From JAICMB01 sp963838885 (GTDB lineage: Bacteria > Acidobacteriota > Terriglobia > Bryobacterales > Bryobacteraceae): a DNA stretch of 64,000 bases. Every line of letters begins with the position of its first letter. Within the stretch, counting starts at the first letter, position 1. The translations under genes and the position numbers were made by a program. Shown piece after piece: positions 1-8,233 of this stretch. The DNA lies in contig CAWITB010000039.1 in NCBI GenBank assembly GCA_963838885.1, positions 242,377-306,376 on the forward strand, read 5' to 3'. The notes under the pieces are model-generated. The model saw nothing but the letters and a program-made list of their open reading frames with translations, did not search any database and had not been told where the DNA came from.

Positions 1-15
1 GGCCGCCCGCCAGAA

Positions 16-984
16 TCACTGCCTGCATGAAGCGCCCGTCTGGGCCAAAACGCTCCCGATCGCCACTCTCACGGCCTGCTCCGACGTGCGCCGCGCTTTC
101 CAGCCAAGGCGGTTGATTTTCGTCACGTCGAGAAGAAAACGCGGCACGTCGCCCGGCCAGCCTCCTTCGCCGCCGGTGAATTCGTACTCCACGTCGCGCA
201 GGCCCATTGCCTCTACGACCAGGTCCGCAATGCGCGTCACCTGCAGACTGTCGTCGCAGCCGAGATTATAGATGTTCAATTCCTCGGGCGCCCGCTCGAT
301 CGCGAAAAGCATCGCCTCCACGCACTCTTCGCTCAATAAGTAGGACTTCGCCTGCCGGCCGTCGCCCAGAATCATCAATTGCCGCGGATTCTCCTGAAGC
401 CGCGCGATGAAATCGCCAATCACGGTGCGCCCCCGCTTGCGGACCTTCGGACCCACGATGTTCGCAAAACGAAAAATCCAGCACTTCAATGCAAAGAGGT
501 TTTGAAAAGCTGCGATCAGGGCTTCACACCCCAGCTTCGTGGCGCCGTATAGCGAAATCGGCGCCGGAAAAAACGCGCTCTCCGGAATCGGTTGCAGCGG
601 CGAAATTCCATAGACCGCCGAGGTCGAAGAGAACGCCAGTTTCTTGACGCCGGCGCGCCGCATCGCCTCGAGCACGTTGTAGGTCACGAGTACGTTCTGC
701 TGCAGGTCCTTGTCGGTGGGTTCGCCCGCGACGAATTTAACGTCGGGATTCGCCGCCAGATGGTACACCATGTCGACGCCCTCGACGGCGGCCAGCGTGA
801 AACCAAAATCGCGCAAGTCGCCCTCGCGAAAATGGAATTTGGGACGATCCCGCAACGGCGCGATGTGCTCGATCTTGCCGCTGCTGAGGTCGTCCGCGAC
901 GACCACTTCATCGCCGCGCGCCAGCAGCGCCTCGGCCAAATCGGAACCGATGCAGCCCGCGCCGCCCGTGACCAGTGCCTTCAT
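16..984 (-). CDS. NAD-dependent sugar-nucleotide epimerase (UDP-glucose 4-epimerase-like)
   Basis: A 322-residue extended short-chain dehydrogenase that should interconvert nucleotide sugars in the cytoplasm. The NAD-binding motif GGAGCIG lies at residues 7-13 and the catalytic pair Tyr146/Lys150 sits in SLYGATK, with the Ser-rich strand FSSTSAVYG at about 118-126. I place the start at ATG 984 because the Rossmann strand (MKALVTGGAG) begins there; the open frame runs 27 codons further upstream but that stretch has no family character. The substrate cannot be read from sequence alone; UDP-glucose/galactose or UDP-glucuronate are the usual choices. It lies downstream of the NHL gene on the same strand with a 150 bp gap, so co-transcription is uncertain. 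Confidence 0.85.
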   Translation of the reverse strand: MKALVTGGAGCIGSDLAEALLARGDEVVVADDLSSGKIEHIAPLRDRPKFHFREGDLRDFGFTLAAVEGVDMVYHLAANPDVKFVAGEPTDKDLQQNVLVTYNVLEAMRRAGVKKLAFSSTSAVYGISPLQPIPESAFFPAPISLYGATKLGCEALIAAFQNLFALKCWIFRFANIVGPKVRKRGRTVIGDFIARLQENPRQLMILGDGRQAKSYLLSEECVEAMLFAIERAPEELNIYNLGCDDSLQVTRIADLVVEAMGLRDVEYEFTGGEGGWPGDVPRFLLDVTKINRLGWKARRTSEQAVRVAIGSVLAQTGASCRQ

Positions 985-1134
985 CAATCCGGCAGTATAG
1001 CAGCAGGTCTTTAGGGTGACCCCGCAAGCGCGAGCCCTGCAACCGATTCCGGCCACCCGCGCCAACGCCTCTGGACCGAGCCGCGACCCGCAAGGGACCG
1101 CTTTCCGCCCGAAGCCGATTGCTTCGACGCCAGA

Positions 1135-2100
1135 CTAGCGCGCCGCGGGATGCAGCAGCAGCTTCTGCACGCGCCAGTTGAGGATCTCGCCAACGTACAG
1201 CGTGTTCTCGGACGGGCACGCCATTTCGTGGACCCAGCCGAACTCGCCGCGCCGTTTGCCGGCTTTTCCGAACACGCCGAGAATATTGCCGTCGAGGTCG
1301 AGCTTATAAATGCGCCCGGGTACAGAATCGGAGCTATAGAGAACCTGCCGCGGCCCTGGCGTGAGGCATATCGCCCACGGGGCGCCCACATTGGTCCACT
1401 GCTTCAGGAAATTTCCCTCGCCATCGAAAATCTGGATGCGGCGATTCTCGCGATCGCCGACGTAGACGTTTCCGCGCGCATCCACGGCAATCGTATGGGG
1501 CGTATGAAACTCGCCGGGCGCGGTCCCGCGCTTGCCCCAGGACTTCACCCAATCGCCGTCTTTATTCACCTTGGCGACGCGCGAGTTGCCATAGCCGTCG
1601 CTAATGTAGCTGTTTCCGGCCGCATCCCAGGCGACATCGGTGGGCCGGTTGAACAGATTATCTCGCGCCACGGGAGGTTCAGCGCGAGCGCCCGAGCCGG
1701 CCGCCTCGACGGCTTCCGGCTTGCGTCCGAGCAGCATCGACACGCGGCCTTGCGGATCGAATTTGATCACCATGTTGGAGCCCTCATCCACGCACCAGAT
1801 GTTGTCGTCTTTGTCGATGCGCACCGCGTGGGCGAACGTGAAGCCGTACAGATCCTTACCGATCTCGCGCAGGAATTTTCCGTCGCCGTCGAATTCGAGA
1901 AGCTGGGCGCCTTTGCCGCGATGGTAGACGAACACGTGCCCATGAGAATTGACGGCCACTCCGGCGGCTTCGCCGAGATAAAGGCCGGGCGGCAGCTTCA
2001 GCGGCTCGGCCACCGATTCGTAGGGGATTTCAGGCGGCGCTTGCTGCGCCACTAGCGGCGCGGCGAATAAAATCGACAAAGCGACTGCGTAAGGTGTCAA
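1135..2100 (-). CDS. secreted NHL-repeat beta-propeller protein
   Basis: A 321-residue exported protein. After a short hydrophobic signal (LTPYAVALSILFAAPLVAQQ, with an AxQ-like cleavage region) it carries successive NHL-type blades, e.g. GVAVNSHGHVFVYHRG, AVRIDKDDNIWCVDEG, DVAWDAAGNSYISDG, TIAVDARGNVYVGD. This fold resembles the lyase domain of peptidylglycine amidating enzymes but catalytic activity cannot be claimed. I choose the TTG at 2100 as start because it is preceded by a GGAGG Shine-Dalgarno five bases upstream and gives a clean signal peptide; the longer frame from 2139 would place 13 charged residues in front of the signal. Such propellers are common, mostly uncharacterised, in acidobacteria. 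Confidence 0.8.
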   Translation of the reverse strand: MTPYAVALSILFAAPLVAQQAPPEIPYESVAEPLKLPPGLYLGEAAGVAVNSHGHVFVYHRGKGAQLLEFDGDGKFLREIGKDLYGFTFAHAVRIDKDDNIWCVDEGSNMVIKFDPQGRVSMLLGRKPEAVEAAGSGARAEPPVARDNLFNRPTDVAWDAAGNSYISDGYGNSRVAKVNKDGDWVKSWGKRGTAPGEFHTPHTIAVDARGNVYVGDRENRRIQIFDGEGNFLKQWTNVGAPWAICLTPGPRQVLYSSDSVPGRIYKLDLDGNILGVFGKAGKRRGEFGWVHEMACPSENTLYVGEILNWRVQKLLLHPAAR

Positions 2101-2189
2101 ATCGTCCTCCAAAACGAGTCCTTGGAAGTATACCGCCATCGCGCTTCCGTGCGGCGCCTATCGAGGCTAAACTGAGTTGAGGAGAGTGA

Positions 2190-2711
2190 ATGCGTAGACT
2201 TTTTCAAGTTGTATCGTACTCCATCGCCGCGGCGGGGTTGCTTGCCGCGCAGACCTCCAGCCACAGCGTTCTGCACCCCGAAATGACGGTTGGCGCGGAT
2301 GCCGGCACGTACCAGAAACCGGCCGCCACGCTGGGCCAGAAAACGGGCGAGAACTGGACCGCTACGACCGTGGCAGCGGGCGTGGACAAGAAACCGGAGC
2401 CGGGCAAAGCGATTACGGCGACGGGCGAGATTATCGATTTATCGTGCTACCTGCAACTCGGTAAGCACGGCGAGAAGCACGTTTCCTGCGGCAAGAAATG
2501 CCTCCAGAACAACGAACCGATCGGGCTCTTGGCCAAGGACGGCGCGGTCTATATGCTGATGGCGGAGGAGCACGACCCGCGCCGCGACGGCCAGACTTCT
2601 TTCCGTCAAAACGCTATCGATCATTTCGGACAGATCGTCGAAGTGAGCGGCACGGAGGCATCGCATGGCGGATTCAGGGCAATTTACGTCCAGGGTTACG
2701 CGAACAAATAA
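2190..2711 (+). CDS. exported small Cys-containing protein of unknown function
   Basis: A 173-residue protein with a signal peptide (MRRLFQVVSYSIAAAGLLAAQ), so probably periplasmic. The mature part has a short His-rich start, then GEIIDLSCYLQLGKHGEKH followed by SCGKKC, i.e. a CxxxxC-like cluster next to His residues, and a beta-rich C-terminal half (VYMLMAEEHDP, GQIVEVSGTEA). This arrangement is seen in acidobacterial exported proteins annotated as hypothetical; a metal- or thiol-related role is possible but I do not recognise a named family. The ATG at 2190 has a GAGGAG ribosome site. The stop codon lies in a 19-bp tandem duplication that reaches the next gene. Confidence 0.7.
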   Translation: MRRLFQVVSYSIAAAGLLAAQTSSHSVLHPEMTVGADAGTYQKPAATLGQKTGENWTATTVAAGVDKKPEPGKAITATGEIIDLSCYLQLGKHGEKHVSCGKKCLQNNEPIGLLAKDGAVYMLMAEEHDPRRDGQTSFRQNAIDHFGQIVEVSGTEASHGGFRAIYVQGYANK

Positions 2712-2729
2712 GGGTTACGCGAACAAATA
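2692..2729. repeat. perfect 19-bp tandem duplication at gene end
   Basis: AGGGTTACGCGAACAAATA occurs twice head to tail at 2692-2710 and 2711-2729. The first copy encodes the last residues and stop of the exported protein; the second duplicates them out of frame and ends one base before the ATG of the next gene. It looks like a slippage or small tandem duplication event. Confidence 0.95.
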
Positions 2730-2730
2730 G

Positions 2731-3738
2731 ATGACCAGCGGCATTGCCGTCGCATGCGGGAAGGGCCGGCGCTCGTCCGCTCCGGCCCTTTTTCTGTGCG
2801 CTTCTTTTCTATGCGCGTTCGTGGCGATTCTGTCGGGCTGCGGCCGCCAGCATAAACGCGTCATCGCGGTGGTTCCGAAAGGGAACGCGAATCTTTTCTG
2901 GCAGTCCGTGCATGCGGGCGCGGCCAAGGCGGGGCGCGAGAAGGGCGTCGAAATCGTCTGGAACGGCCCGGCGTCGGAAACGGATTACACGCAACAGTTG
3001 CAGATCGCGGAGGCTATGATCAACCGCCATGTGGACGCGCTCGCGCTCGCGCCCATCGATCATCAGGCGATGGCCGGCGTGGTAGAGCGCGCCGCGCGCG
3101 AGAACGTGCCCGTCGTCATTTTCGACTCCGGCATCGACACGGAAAATTACGTCTCGCGAGTGGCTACGGACAACTACAAGGCCGGCCAGATCGCGGCGGA
3201 CCGGATGGGCCGCATCCTCGATGGGAAAGGCGCCGTGGCGATCGTCGCGGTGCAGCCCGGCGGCGCGTCGACCGAAGCGCGGGAAAAGGGCTTCGCCGAC
3301 GAGATCCACGCAAAATACCCCGGCATTCAGATCGTGGACAAGCGCTTCGGCAAGTCCGACATTGCCCAATCGCTGGAAGTCGCCGAGAATATGCTGACCG
3401 CGCATCCCGATCTCGACGCCTTCTTCGCCTCCAACGAGTCCGGATCGATGGGCGCGGCGCAGGCCTTACGCGCCAGGAGCGGCCGTAAAATCAAGCTCGT
3501 CGGATTTGATGCCAGCCCTACTTTGCTCGACGATTTGCGCTCCGGGCTGATCGATTCGCTGGTAGTGCAAGACCCGTTCAAAATGGGCTACGAAGCGGTT
3601 TCGTTGGCGGTGGACAAGCTGGACGGGCATCCCGTGGCGAAGGTGAACGACCTCGCGCCGAGGTTGGTCGATTTGCAGAACCTCGACGATCCGGAGGTGC
3701 GGGCGCAACTTCACCCCGACGTGAAGAAGTATTTGTAG
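2731..3738 (+). CDS. sugar ABC transporter substrate-binding lipoprotein (RbsB-like)
   Basis: A 335-residue periplasmic binding protein of the Peripla_BP_4 type, expected to bind a sugar outside the inner membrane. Residues 1-36 form an n-region (GKGRR), a hydrophobic core and a lipobox LSGC, so the mature protein should be a lipoprotein with Cys37 at its N terminus. The two lobes are recognisable: VIAVVPKGNANLFWQSVHAG near the start, then DALALAPIDH, VPVVIFDSG, and later KLVGFDASPTLLDDLRSG. No ABC ATPase or permease gene lies nearby, so its transporter partner must be elsewhere or it acts as a sensor. A terminator-like hairpin sits inside the signal-peptide codons, which leaves some doubt about the true start. 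Confidence 0.85.
   Translation: MTSGIAVACGKGRRSSAPALFLCASFLCAFVAILSGCGRQHKRVIAVVPKGNANLFWQSVHAGAAKAGREKGVEIVWNGPASETDYTQQLQIAEAMINRHVDALALAPIDHQAMAGVVERAARENVPVVIFDSGIDTENYVSRVATDNYKAGQIAADRMGRILDGKGAVAIVAVQPGGASTEAREKGFADEIHAKYPGIQIVDKRFGKSDIAQSLEVAENMLTAHPDLDAFFASNESGSMGAAQALRARSGRKIKLVGFDASPTLLDDLRSGLIDSLVVQDPFKMGYEAVSLAVDKLDGHPVAKVNDLAPRLVDLQNLDDPEVRAQLHPDVKKYL
2761..2793 (+). terminator. terminator-like hairpin inside the lipoprotein signal-peptide codons
   Basis: AAGGGCCGG (2761-2769), a 12-nt loop, CCGGCCCTT (2782-2790) and a run of five T (2789-2793) form a perfect 9-bp G+C-rich stem with a short U-tract. It lies 50 bp after the stop of the upstream gene and about 10 codons into the lipoprotein frame. 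It could terminate the upstream transcript, attenuate the lipoprotein gene, or be a coincidence of a G+C-rich signal sequence. Confidence 0.5.
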
Positions 3739-3851
3739 GCCACCTCTCCCAGCGACCGAAGGGTCGTTCCACAATGGCATTAGAAGAGATCGAGCGCAGC
3801 TATGCGGCCGTTCGATTTTTGATGCAGGTTCCCCTGATAGGTCCCGGCCTC

Positions 3852-4113
3852 TTATTCATAGACCTCGCGGCGATGTGCGATCCGCGTCACGCTCACAACT
3901 TTTGCGTCATCGTCAACTGATGTACACCACGCGCCAGTGACCGAGGCGGACGCGCCACTGATCTTTGTAGCCCTTCAATTTTTTGCATCCTGGTGGCCGT
4001 GGAGTATGGCTCAGGGTTTCGAGCTTGTGGACGACCCGGGCCAGCACGTTATCCGGCAACGCTTCGAGTTCCTTCCGCGCGGGCGGCTTGACCTCGACAA
4101 CATAGCTATTCAC
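3852..4113 (-). pseudogene. RelE/ParE-family toxin, frameshifted near its end
   Basis: The first 65 codons encode a typical RelE/ParE mRNA interferase or gyrase toxin (VVEVKPPARKELEALPD, then KLKGYKDQWRVRLGHWRVVYI). The frame then hits TGA at 3913. One base over, the sequence continues as VDDDAKVVSVTRIAHRREVYE and stops at 3852, exactly the C-terminal strand and helix expected of this family. A single inserted base near 3919 therefore separates the two parts; the repaired product would be about 87 residues, the normal family length. The GTG start at 4113 overlaps the antitoxin stop by 8 nt, as in intact operons. Loss of the last strand, which usually holds catalytic Arg/His/Tyr residues, would inactivate the toxin. 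Confidence 0.8.
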
Positions 4114-4297
4114 GCATTCGACCGCGTTTTACGAGGTCCGCTTTGACCTTTTCGAGCGGTATTCCCTTTCCCTTGCGGCGCGATTCCGAAATCAGCCCGT
4201 CCCAAAAATCCTCTAACACCGAGCCGTATTTTTTCAAATCGATCTGAACGGCGACCTTGCGGCCCTTCTCATCGGTGACAAACTGGATTCCGCTCAT
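4106..4297 (-). CDS. RelB/Phd-like antitoxin of the RelE pair
   Basis: A 63-residue antitoxin starting at ATG 4297 (MSGIQFVTDEKGRKVAVQID). This opening, a beta hairpin followed by a helix (LKKYGSVLEDFWDGLIS), is the pattern of small antitoxins paired with RelE-like toxins in many phyla. The open frame extends 57 codons upstream but that part is Arg/Ser/Pro-rich and lacks family character, so I reject it. The stop overlaps the GTG start of the toxin, which implies translational coupling. A second, degraded copy of the first 19 residues is fused to hemG at about 8250-8308. Confidence 0.75.
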   Translation of the reverse strand: MSGIQFVTDEKGRKVAVQIDLKKYGSVLEDFWDGLISESRRKGKGIPLEKVKADLVKRGRMRE

Positions 4298-4563
4298 GGC
4301 TTTATTGTCCTTCAGATAGCGGGATCGGCGCAGTGTACATGAACTCCGCTGATCACGGGCAGGCGGCTTCTTGGGGCGTGTTGTTGGCGACGAGACTGGT
4401 AAACTCCGCGTCTCGAAACTGGTCCATCTGGAGACTGAAACCGGGCCCGCGCAAATCAAGACTTGCAAGTGCTAGACTCTGTCTCGAAATGAATTGGGGA
4501 CTGAGTGTCTGAATTGCACCTGCCCGCTAAAAAGACCCCAATGCTGTGGCTCGAATATGCGCG

Positions 4564-4761
4564 TTATGCGAGCGACAGCGTACTCGCGATCCGGGAAAAG
4601 ACGCTGTTAATGGCGGGCATTAGCGCCGGCGGCAAGATTGCCGCCACGATCACGGCGACCGCGGCCACCAGCAGCGCGTATTCAATCATGTCCTGGCCCT
4701 CTTCGTTCTTGCGCAGCGATTGGAGCAGCTTGATCGCGACGTGATCTGCGTTGGTCCTCAT
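4564..4761 (-). CDS. Flp/Fap-type IVb pilin
   Basis: A 65-residue prepilin. The signature is KNEEGQDMIEYALLVAAVAV: a short charged leader, a Gly for prepilin peptidase cleavage, Glu at position +5 region, Tyr, then a single long hydrophobic helix. This is the major-subunit family of Tad/Flp adhesive pili. I place the start at ATG 4761; a TTG at 4797 would add 12 residues. No tad/cpa assembly genes occur in the window, so it is an orphan pilin locus whose product would have to use machinery encoded elsewhere. It lies downstream of serS on the same strand, separated by a palindromic element. Confidence 0.8.
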   Translation of the reverse strand: MRTNADHVAIKLLQSLRKNEEGQDMIEYALLVAAVAVIVAAILPPALMPAINSVFSRIASTLSLA

Positions 4762-4828
4762 GTAATCTATGATGGCGGATGCCGCGTGCGCGGACAACCT
4801 TACATAAGCCGTAGAAGGAGCTATTTGA

Positions 4829-4883
4829 AAACCTAGGACTCTTACCGTGGCCCGATCTAGGGATCAGCGCTATGCCTAGGTTT
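4829..4883. repeat. interrupted inverted repeat between serS and the pilin gene
   Basis: AAACCTAGG at 4829-4837 is the exact reverse complement of CCTAGGTTT at 4875-4883, with a 37-nt spacer. It lies 8 bp after the serS stop and about 70 bp before the pilin start on the minus strand. It may be a weak terminator for serS or a regulator-binding palindrome for the pilin; no clear T-run supports the first. Confidence 0.5.
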
Positions 4884-4890
4884 CAGGCCT

Positions 4891-6171
4891 TCACAATTCT
4901 TCCCGCCGCGCGATCCTGTCCGTTCCGAGATAGGACTGCAAAGCTTCGGGTACCACAACGCTGCCGTCTTTTTGCTGGTAATTCTCGACGATGGCGACCC
5001 AGGTGCGTCCCACCGCCAGACCGCTGCCGTTCAGCGTGTGAACGAACTCGGCCTTCCCTTTTCCGCTGCGCATCTTGATGGAGGCGCGGCGGGCCTGGAA
5101 GCTCTCGAAATTTGAACAGGAAGAGATCTCTTTGTACTCGTTGAGTCCGGGAAGCCAGACCTCTATATCGTACGTCTTGGCCGACGAGAAACCCATGTCG
5201 CCGGTACACAAGACCACCGTCCGGAACGGCAGGCCCAGACGCTTCAAGATGTCTTCGGCATCGGCGGTGAGTTTTTCAAGCTGCTCGTAGCTATCGTCGG
5301 GCGGCGAAAATTTGACCAGCTCGACCTTCTGAAACTGATGCTGGCGAATGATGCCGCGGACATCACGGCCGTGCGAGCCGGCTTCGCTGCGGAAGCATGG
5401 CGTATAAGCGCACAGAGAGATGGGCAGCCGAGCGGCGTCCAGCGTCTCCTCACGAAAGAGATTCGTGACCGGCACCTCGGCCGTGGGCGCGAGCCAGAAA
5501 TCGGTTGCTTCGACGCGGAAGAGATCTTGGGCGAACTTCGGCAAATTTCCGGTTCCGTACAGCGAATCCGAGTTGATCAGAAACGGCGGCAGCACTTCGG
5601 TGTAGCCGTGCTCGCGCGTGTGGACGTCGAGCATGAAGTTGATAAGCGCCCGCTCGAGGCGCGCGCCGAGGCCCCAATAGACGGCAAACCGCGCGCCCGT
5701 CACTTTGGCCGCTCGCGGCAGGTCGAGGATGCGCAGGTCCGGCCCAAGGTCCCAGTGCGGCTTCGGCTCGAAATCGAAGCTGCGCGGTTGACCCCAGCGC
5801 CGAATCTCGACGTTTTCGTCCGACGATTTGCCGGCCGGCACGGTCGCGTCCGGCAGGTTCGGAATACCGGCCAGCAGCGCGCGGAACTTCTCGTCGAGCG
5901 ATTTGACCAGCTCGTCTAATTCCGCCATGCGGTCGCCCATGTCGCGCACTCGCTGTTGCAGTTCCGCCGTTTCCACCCCCTCGCGGCGCAGCTTGCTGAT
6001 TTCCGCGCTCTGCGAATTGCGTTGCGCGCGGAGCTGTTCGGCCTCCGTGACGGCTTGGCGGCGCTCGCCGTCGAGCTGCCGGAACTCGGCGATATCCAAT
6101 GTGAAGCCGCGCTCGGCCAGACGCGCGGCGATGGAATCCAGGTTGGACCGGAAGAACGCGAGATCGTACAT
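4891..6171 (-). CDS. serS: seryl-tRNA synthetase
   Basis: A 426-residue class II aminoacyl-tRNA synthetase that charges tRNA-Ser. The N-terminal third (about 30-100) is the tRNA-binding coiled-coil arm. The catalytic core shows the serine-binding TAE at 230-232, motif 2 at 260-277 (FRSEAGSHGRDVRGIIR) and motif 3 near 380-400 (GSGLAVGRTWVAIVENYQ). Length matches bacterial SerRS. Its ATG shares one base with the stop of the citrate synthase gene (TAATG), so the two are probably translationally coupled. This citrate synthase-serS pairing is worth noting but has no obvious metabolic logic. Confidence 0.97.
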   Translation of the reverse strand: MYDLAFFRSNLDSIAARLAERGFTLDIAEFRQLDGERRQAVTEAEQLRAQRNSQSAEISKLRREGVETAELQQRVRDMGDRMAELDELVKSLDEKFRALLAGIPNLPDATVPAGKSSDENVEIRRWGQPRSFDFEPKPHWDLGPDLRILDLPRAAKVTGARFAVYWGLGARLERALINFMLDVHTREHGYTEVLPPFLINSDSLYGTGNLPKFAQDLFRVEATDFWLAPTAEVPVTNLFREETLDAARLPISLCAYTPCFRSEAGSHGRDVRGIIRQHQFQKVELVKFSPPDDSYEQLEKLTADAEDILKRLGLPFRTVVLCTGDMGFSSAKTYDIEVWLPGLNEYKEISSCSNFESFQARRASIKMRSGKGKAEFVHTLNGSGLAVGRTWVAIVENYQQKDGSVVVPEALQSYLGTDRIARREEL

Positions 6172-7298
6172 TAACGGTCGGCGAGCGGGACCCAGCGCTG
6201 TCCCACGGGCTTTCCGATGTATTCGGCGCGGGGCCGGATCAGGCGATTATTGCGATACTGCTCGAGAATGTGCGCGGTCCAGCCCGACATGCGGCTCACG
6301 GCGAAAATCGGGGTGAAGATGTCGATCGGAATGCCCAGAGAATAATACGTCGAAGCGGAGTAGAAATCGACGTTGGCGTTGAGGTGCTTCAACTCCTTCA
6401 TGGTCTCCTCGATCTTTTTCGACGTGAGGTATAAATCGAGGTGGCCGGTGCGCTTGCCGAGCTCCTCCGACATTTGGCGCAAGTGCGTCGCGCGCGGATC
6501 CTCGGTGCGATAGACGCGGTGGCCGAATCCCGGGATTTTAATTTTGTTGGCGAGGCGATCGCGAATATGCTGCAACGCGGCCGATTCGCTGCCCGCCTCC
6601 AGCAGCATGCGGATGACGTCTTCATTGGCGCCGCCATGCAGCGGGCCTTTCAATGCGCCGATCGCGGACGTCACGGCGGAATGAATATCGGAGAGCGTGG
6701 CGGCGGTGACGCGGGCCGCGAACGTGGAAGCGTTCAACTCATGGTCGGCGTGCAGGATGAGCGCGACATCGAAAACGCGCTCCATGACGTCGTCGGGCTT
6801 CTTGCCCGTGAGCGCGTACAGGAAATTCGCCGCGAAGCCGAGCTTGGGATCCCCTTCGACGACCGCCTCGCCGCTGCGCAGGCGGTGGTAGGTGGTCACG
6901 ATGGTCGCGGTTTGCGCCATCAGATGATGCGCCTTTTGCAGACTGGCGTCCACGGAGTTGTTCGCGGCGAGAGGATCGTAAAGGCTTAGCATCGAAACGG
7001 CCGTGCGCAAGACGTCCATGGGCGCGGACTTCGGCGCGGATTTGAGAAAAGCCGTGACCTGCTCCGGAATGGGACGAAATTCGGCCAGGGCGGCCTTGAG
7101 CCGGTCCAGCTCGGCGCGCGTGGGCAGCTTGGCGTGCCACAGCAGATAGACGACCTCTTCAAATGTGGCGTTCTCCGCCAACGTATGAATGTCGAAACCC
7201 TGGTAGCTGAGAATACCGAGCTCGCCATCGATGTAGCAAATTTCCGATTGTGTGGCGACGACGCCTTCCAGCCCTGCTCCCGCGGTTGTTGTGGCCAT
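6171..7298 (-). CDS. gltA: citrate synthase
   Basis: A 375-residue citrate synthase condensing acetyl-CoA and oxaloacetate at the entry of the TCA cycle. The catalytic residues are visible as His221 (LHGGAN), His260 (GFGHRVY) and Asp311 (NVDFYS), with the conserved ADHEL at 184-188. Its length and lack of the extra N-terminal domain place it with the short (Gram-positive/archaeal-like) type rather than the NADH-inhibited E. coli type. The ATG at 7298 has an AAGGA ribosome site. It runs directly into serS with a one-base overlap. Confidence 0.96.
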   Translation of the reverse strand: MATTTAGAGLEGVVATQSEICYIDGELGILSYQGFDIHTLAENATFEEVVYLLWHAKLPTRAELDRLKAALAEFRPIPEQVTAFLKSAPKSAPMDVLRTAVSMLSLYDPLAANNSVDASLQKAHHLMAQTATIVTTYHRLRSGEAVVEGDPKLGFAANFLYALTGKKPDDVMERVFDVALILHADHELNASTFAARVTAATLSDIHSAVTSAIGALKGPLHGGANEDVIRMLLEAGSESAALQHIRDRLANKIKIPGFGHRVYRTEDPRATHLRQMSEELGKRTGHLDLYLTSKKIEETMKELKHLNANVDFYSASTYYSLGIPIDIFTPIFAVSRMSGWTAHILEQYRNNRLIRPRAEYIGKPVGQRWVPLADR

Positions 7299-7852
7299 GT
7301 TTGACTTCCTTTAACAAGATAGCGCAGCCGCTTTAGACTGTCGGATCAGTCCATGCGGGCGAGCGCGCGGATGCCGCCAAGCGAGCCGGCCGGCGCGAAG
7401 CGCTTGCGCGTTTGAATGCAGCCTGCTCTCGCCGCAGCGGAGGCGATGGCGCCGCAAATTTCTCCGGGCAACTCCGGACGGCCGAGGTCTTCCGCAATTG
7501 CGTGGCTTACGACGCAGCCCTCCCATAAGCTGTCGAGCAGCTTTGCATCGCTTCGAGGGCCAGAGCAGTGATGCCGCCAAGCGAGCCGCCCGGAGGCTTC
7601 GCCCCTACGCGCGCTGGCGCAGAGCGCGGCGGGGGCCGGCGGGCGGAAAGGGAGACATGACGAGCGAGTACAGCAGACGATCGTTCTTGCGCGGCACGCG
7701 CAAGGCATAACCGCGCCTCAGGATCGCAGCGGGAAACGGGGGAGCGCTTCAGCGCCGGTCAGCTCGATTGCGCGCGCGCTCTCGACGCCGCTAATAGATG
7801 CTCGAGGGTTGTCTCGCCGCGCGCCCGCCCGCCTATTCTAAACTGACCTTAG
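7299..7852. other. 554-bp gap without a convincing gene
   Basis: Between citrate synthase and the next gene. Long open frames exist on both strands (about 7346-7708 minus, 7498-7710 plus) but both are Arg/Ala-rich and have no family character. The gap holds an 18-bp direct repeat pair and, near 7658, a ribosome site followed by a 17-codon frame reading MTSEYSRRSFLRGTRKA, which looks like a truncated Tat signal peptide. It may be the graveyard of one or two exported genes. Confidence 0.5.
7371..7588. repeat. 18-bp direct repeat, exactly 200 bp apart
   Basis: ATGCCGCCAAGCGAGCCG occurs at 7371-7388 and again at 7571-7588, followed in both cases by a G+C-rich stretch that has diverged. Read on the minus strand it gives GSLGGI-like peptides in two different frames. 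It could be the flank of a small duplication or a dispersed genomic repeat. Confidence 0.6.
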
Positions 7853-8233
7853 ATGCGCGATCGCCATTTACCGCAAACCTTCCGCAAGTTCAACGCCGGA
7901 CCCGACCCCTTCGGCCGCAAGTGGGAGGTCGAATTTCGCTGGCTCCAAACCGGCATCTCAATCCGCCATGCCGACACCGTGGACGTAAAGTTCGAAGCGG
8001 CGCCGGAAGGCGAGCTCAAGTACGAGCGCGTGATCGCACTGCCCCATCCCGCGCTGTTGAAGCTTAGCAAAGAAACCGGTCACCCGCTCACCGACTCCTG
8101 GTGCATGAGGATCGCCGGCCTGCACCTCAAGAACATGATTGAAAGCGGTGATGACATCGAGAAAACGGTGGTCACCGTTACCTATGACGAGATGCGGGCG
8201 TACGCCGGCGAATTGCAGTTGGCCCACGCGTAG
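7853..8233 (+). CDS. hypothetical protein, convergent with hemG
   Basis: A 126-residue soluble protein that I do not recognise. It is rich in mixed charged and hydrophobic segments with balanced composition (FRKFNAGPDPFGRKWEVEFRWLQ, DTVDVKFEAAPEGELKYERVIALPHP), no signal peptide and no membrane segment, which argues for a real gene. It is convergent with hemG, and because the hemG frame lacks a stop at the usual place the last 276 bp of this gene are also read antisense by hemG. I favour this strand as the coding one there. Confidence 0.6.
   Translation: MRDRHLPQTFRKFNAGPDPFGRKWEVEFRWLQTGISIRHADTVDVKFEAAPEGELKYERVIALPHPALLKLSKETGHPLTDSWCMRIAGLHLKNMIESGDDIEKTVVTVTYDEMRAYAGELQLAHA

Noticed and set aside
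7346..7708. 120-codon minus-strand frame in the gap after citrate synthase
   Set aside because: Arg/Ala/Cys-rich, no ribosome site, no family pattern; listed only as an empty region.
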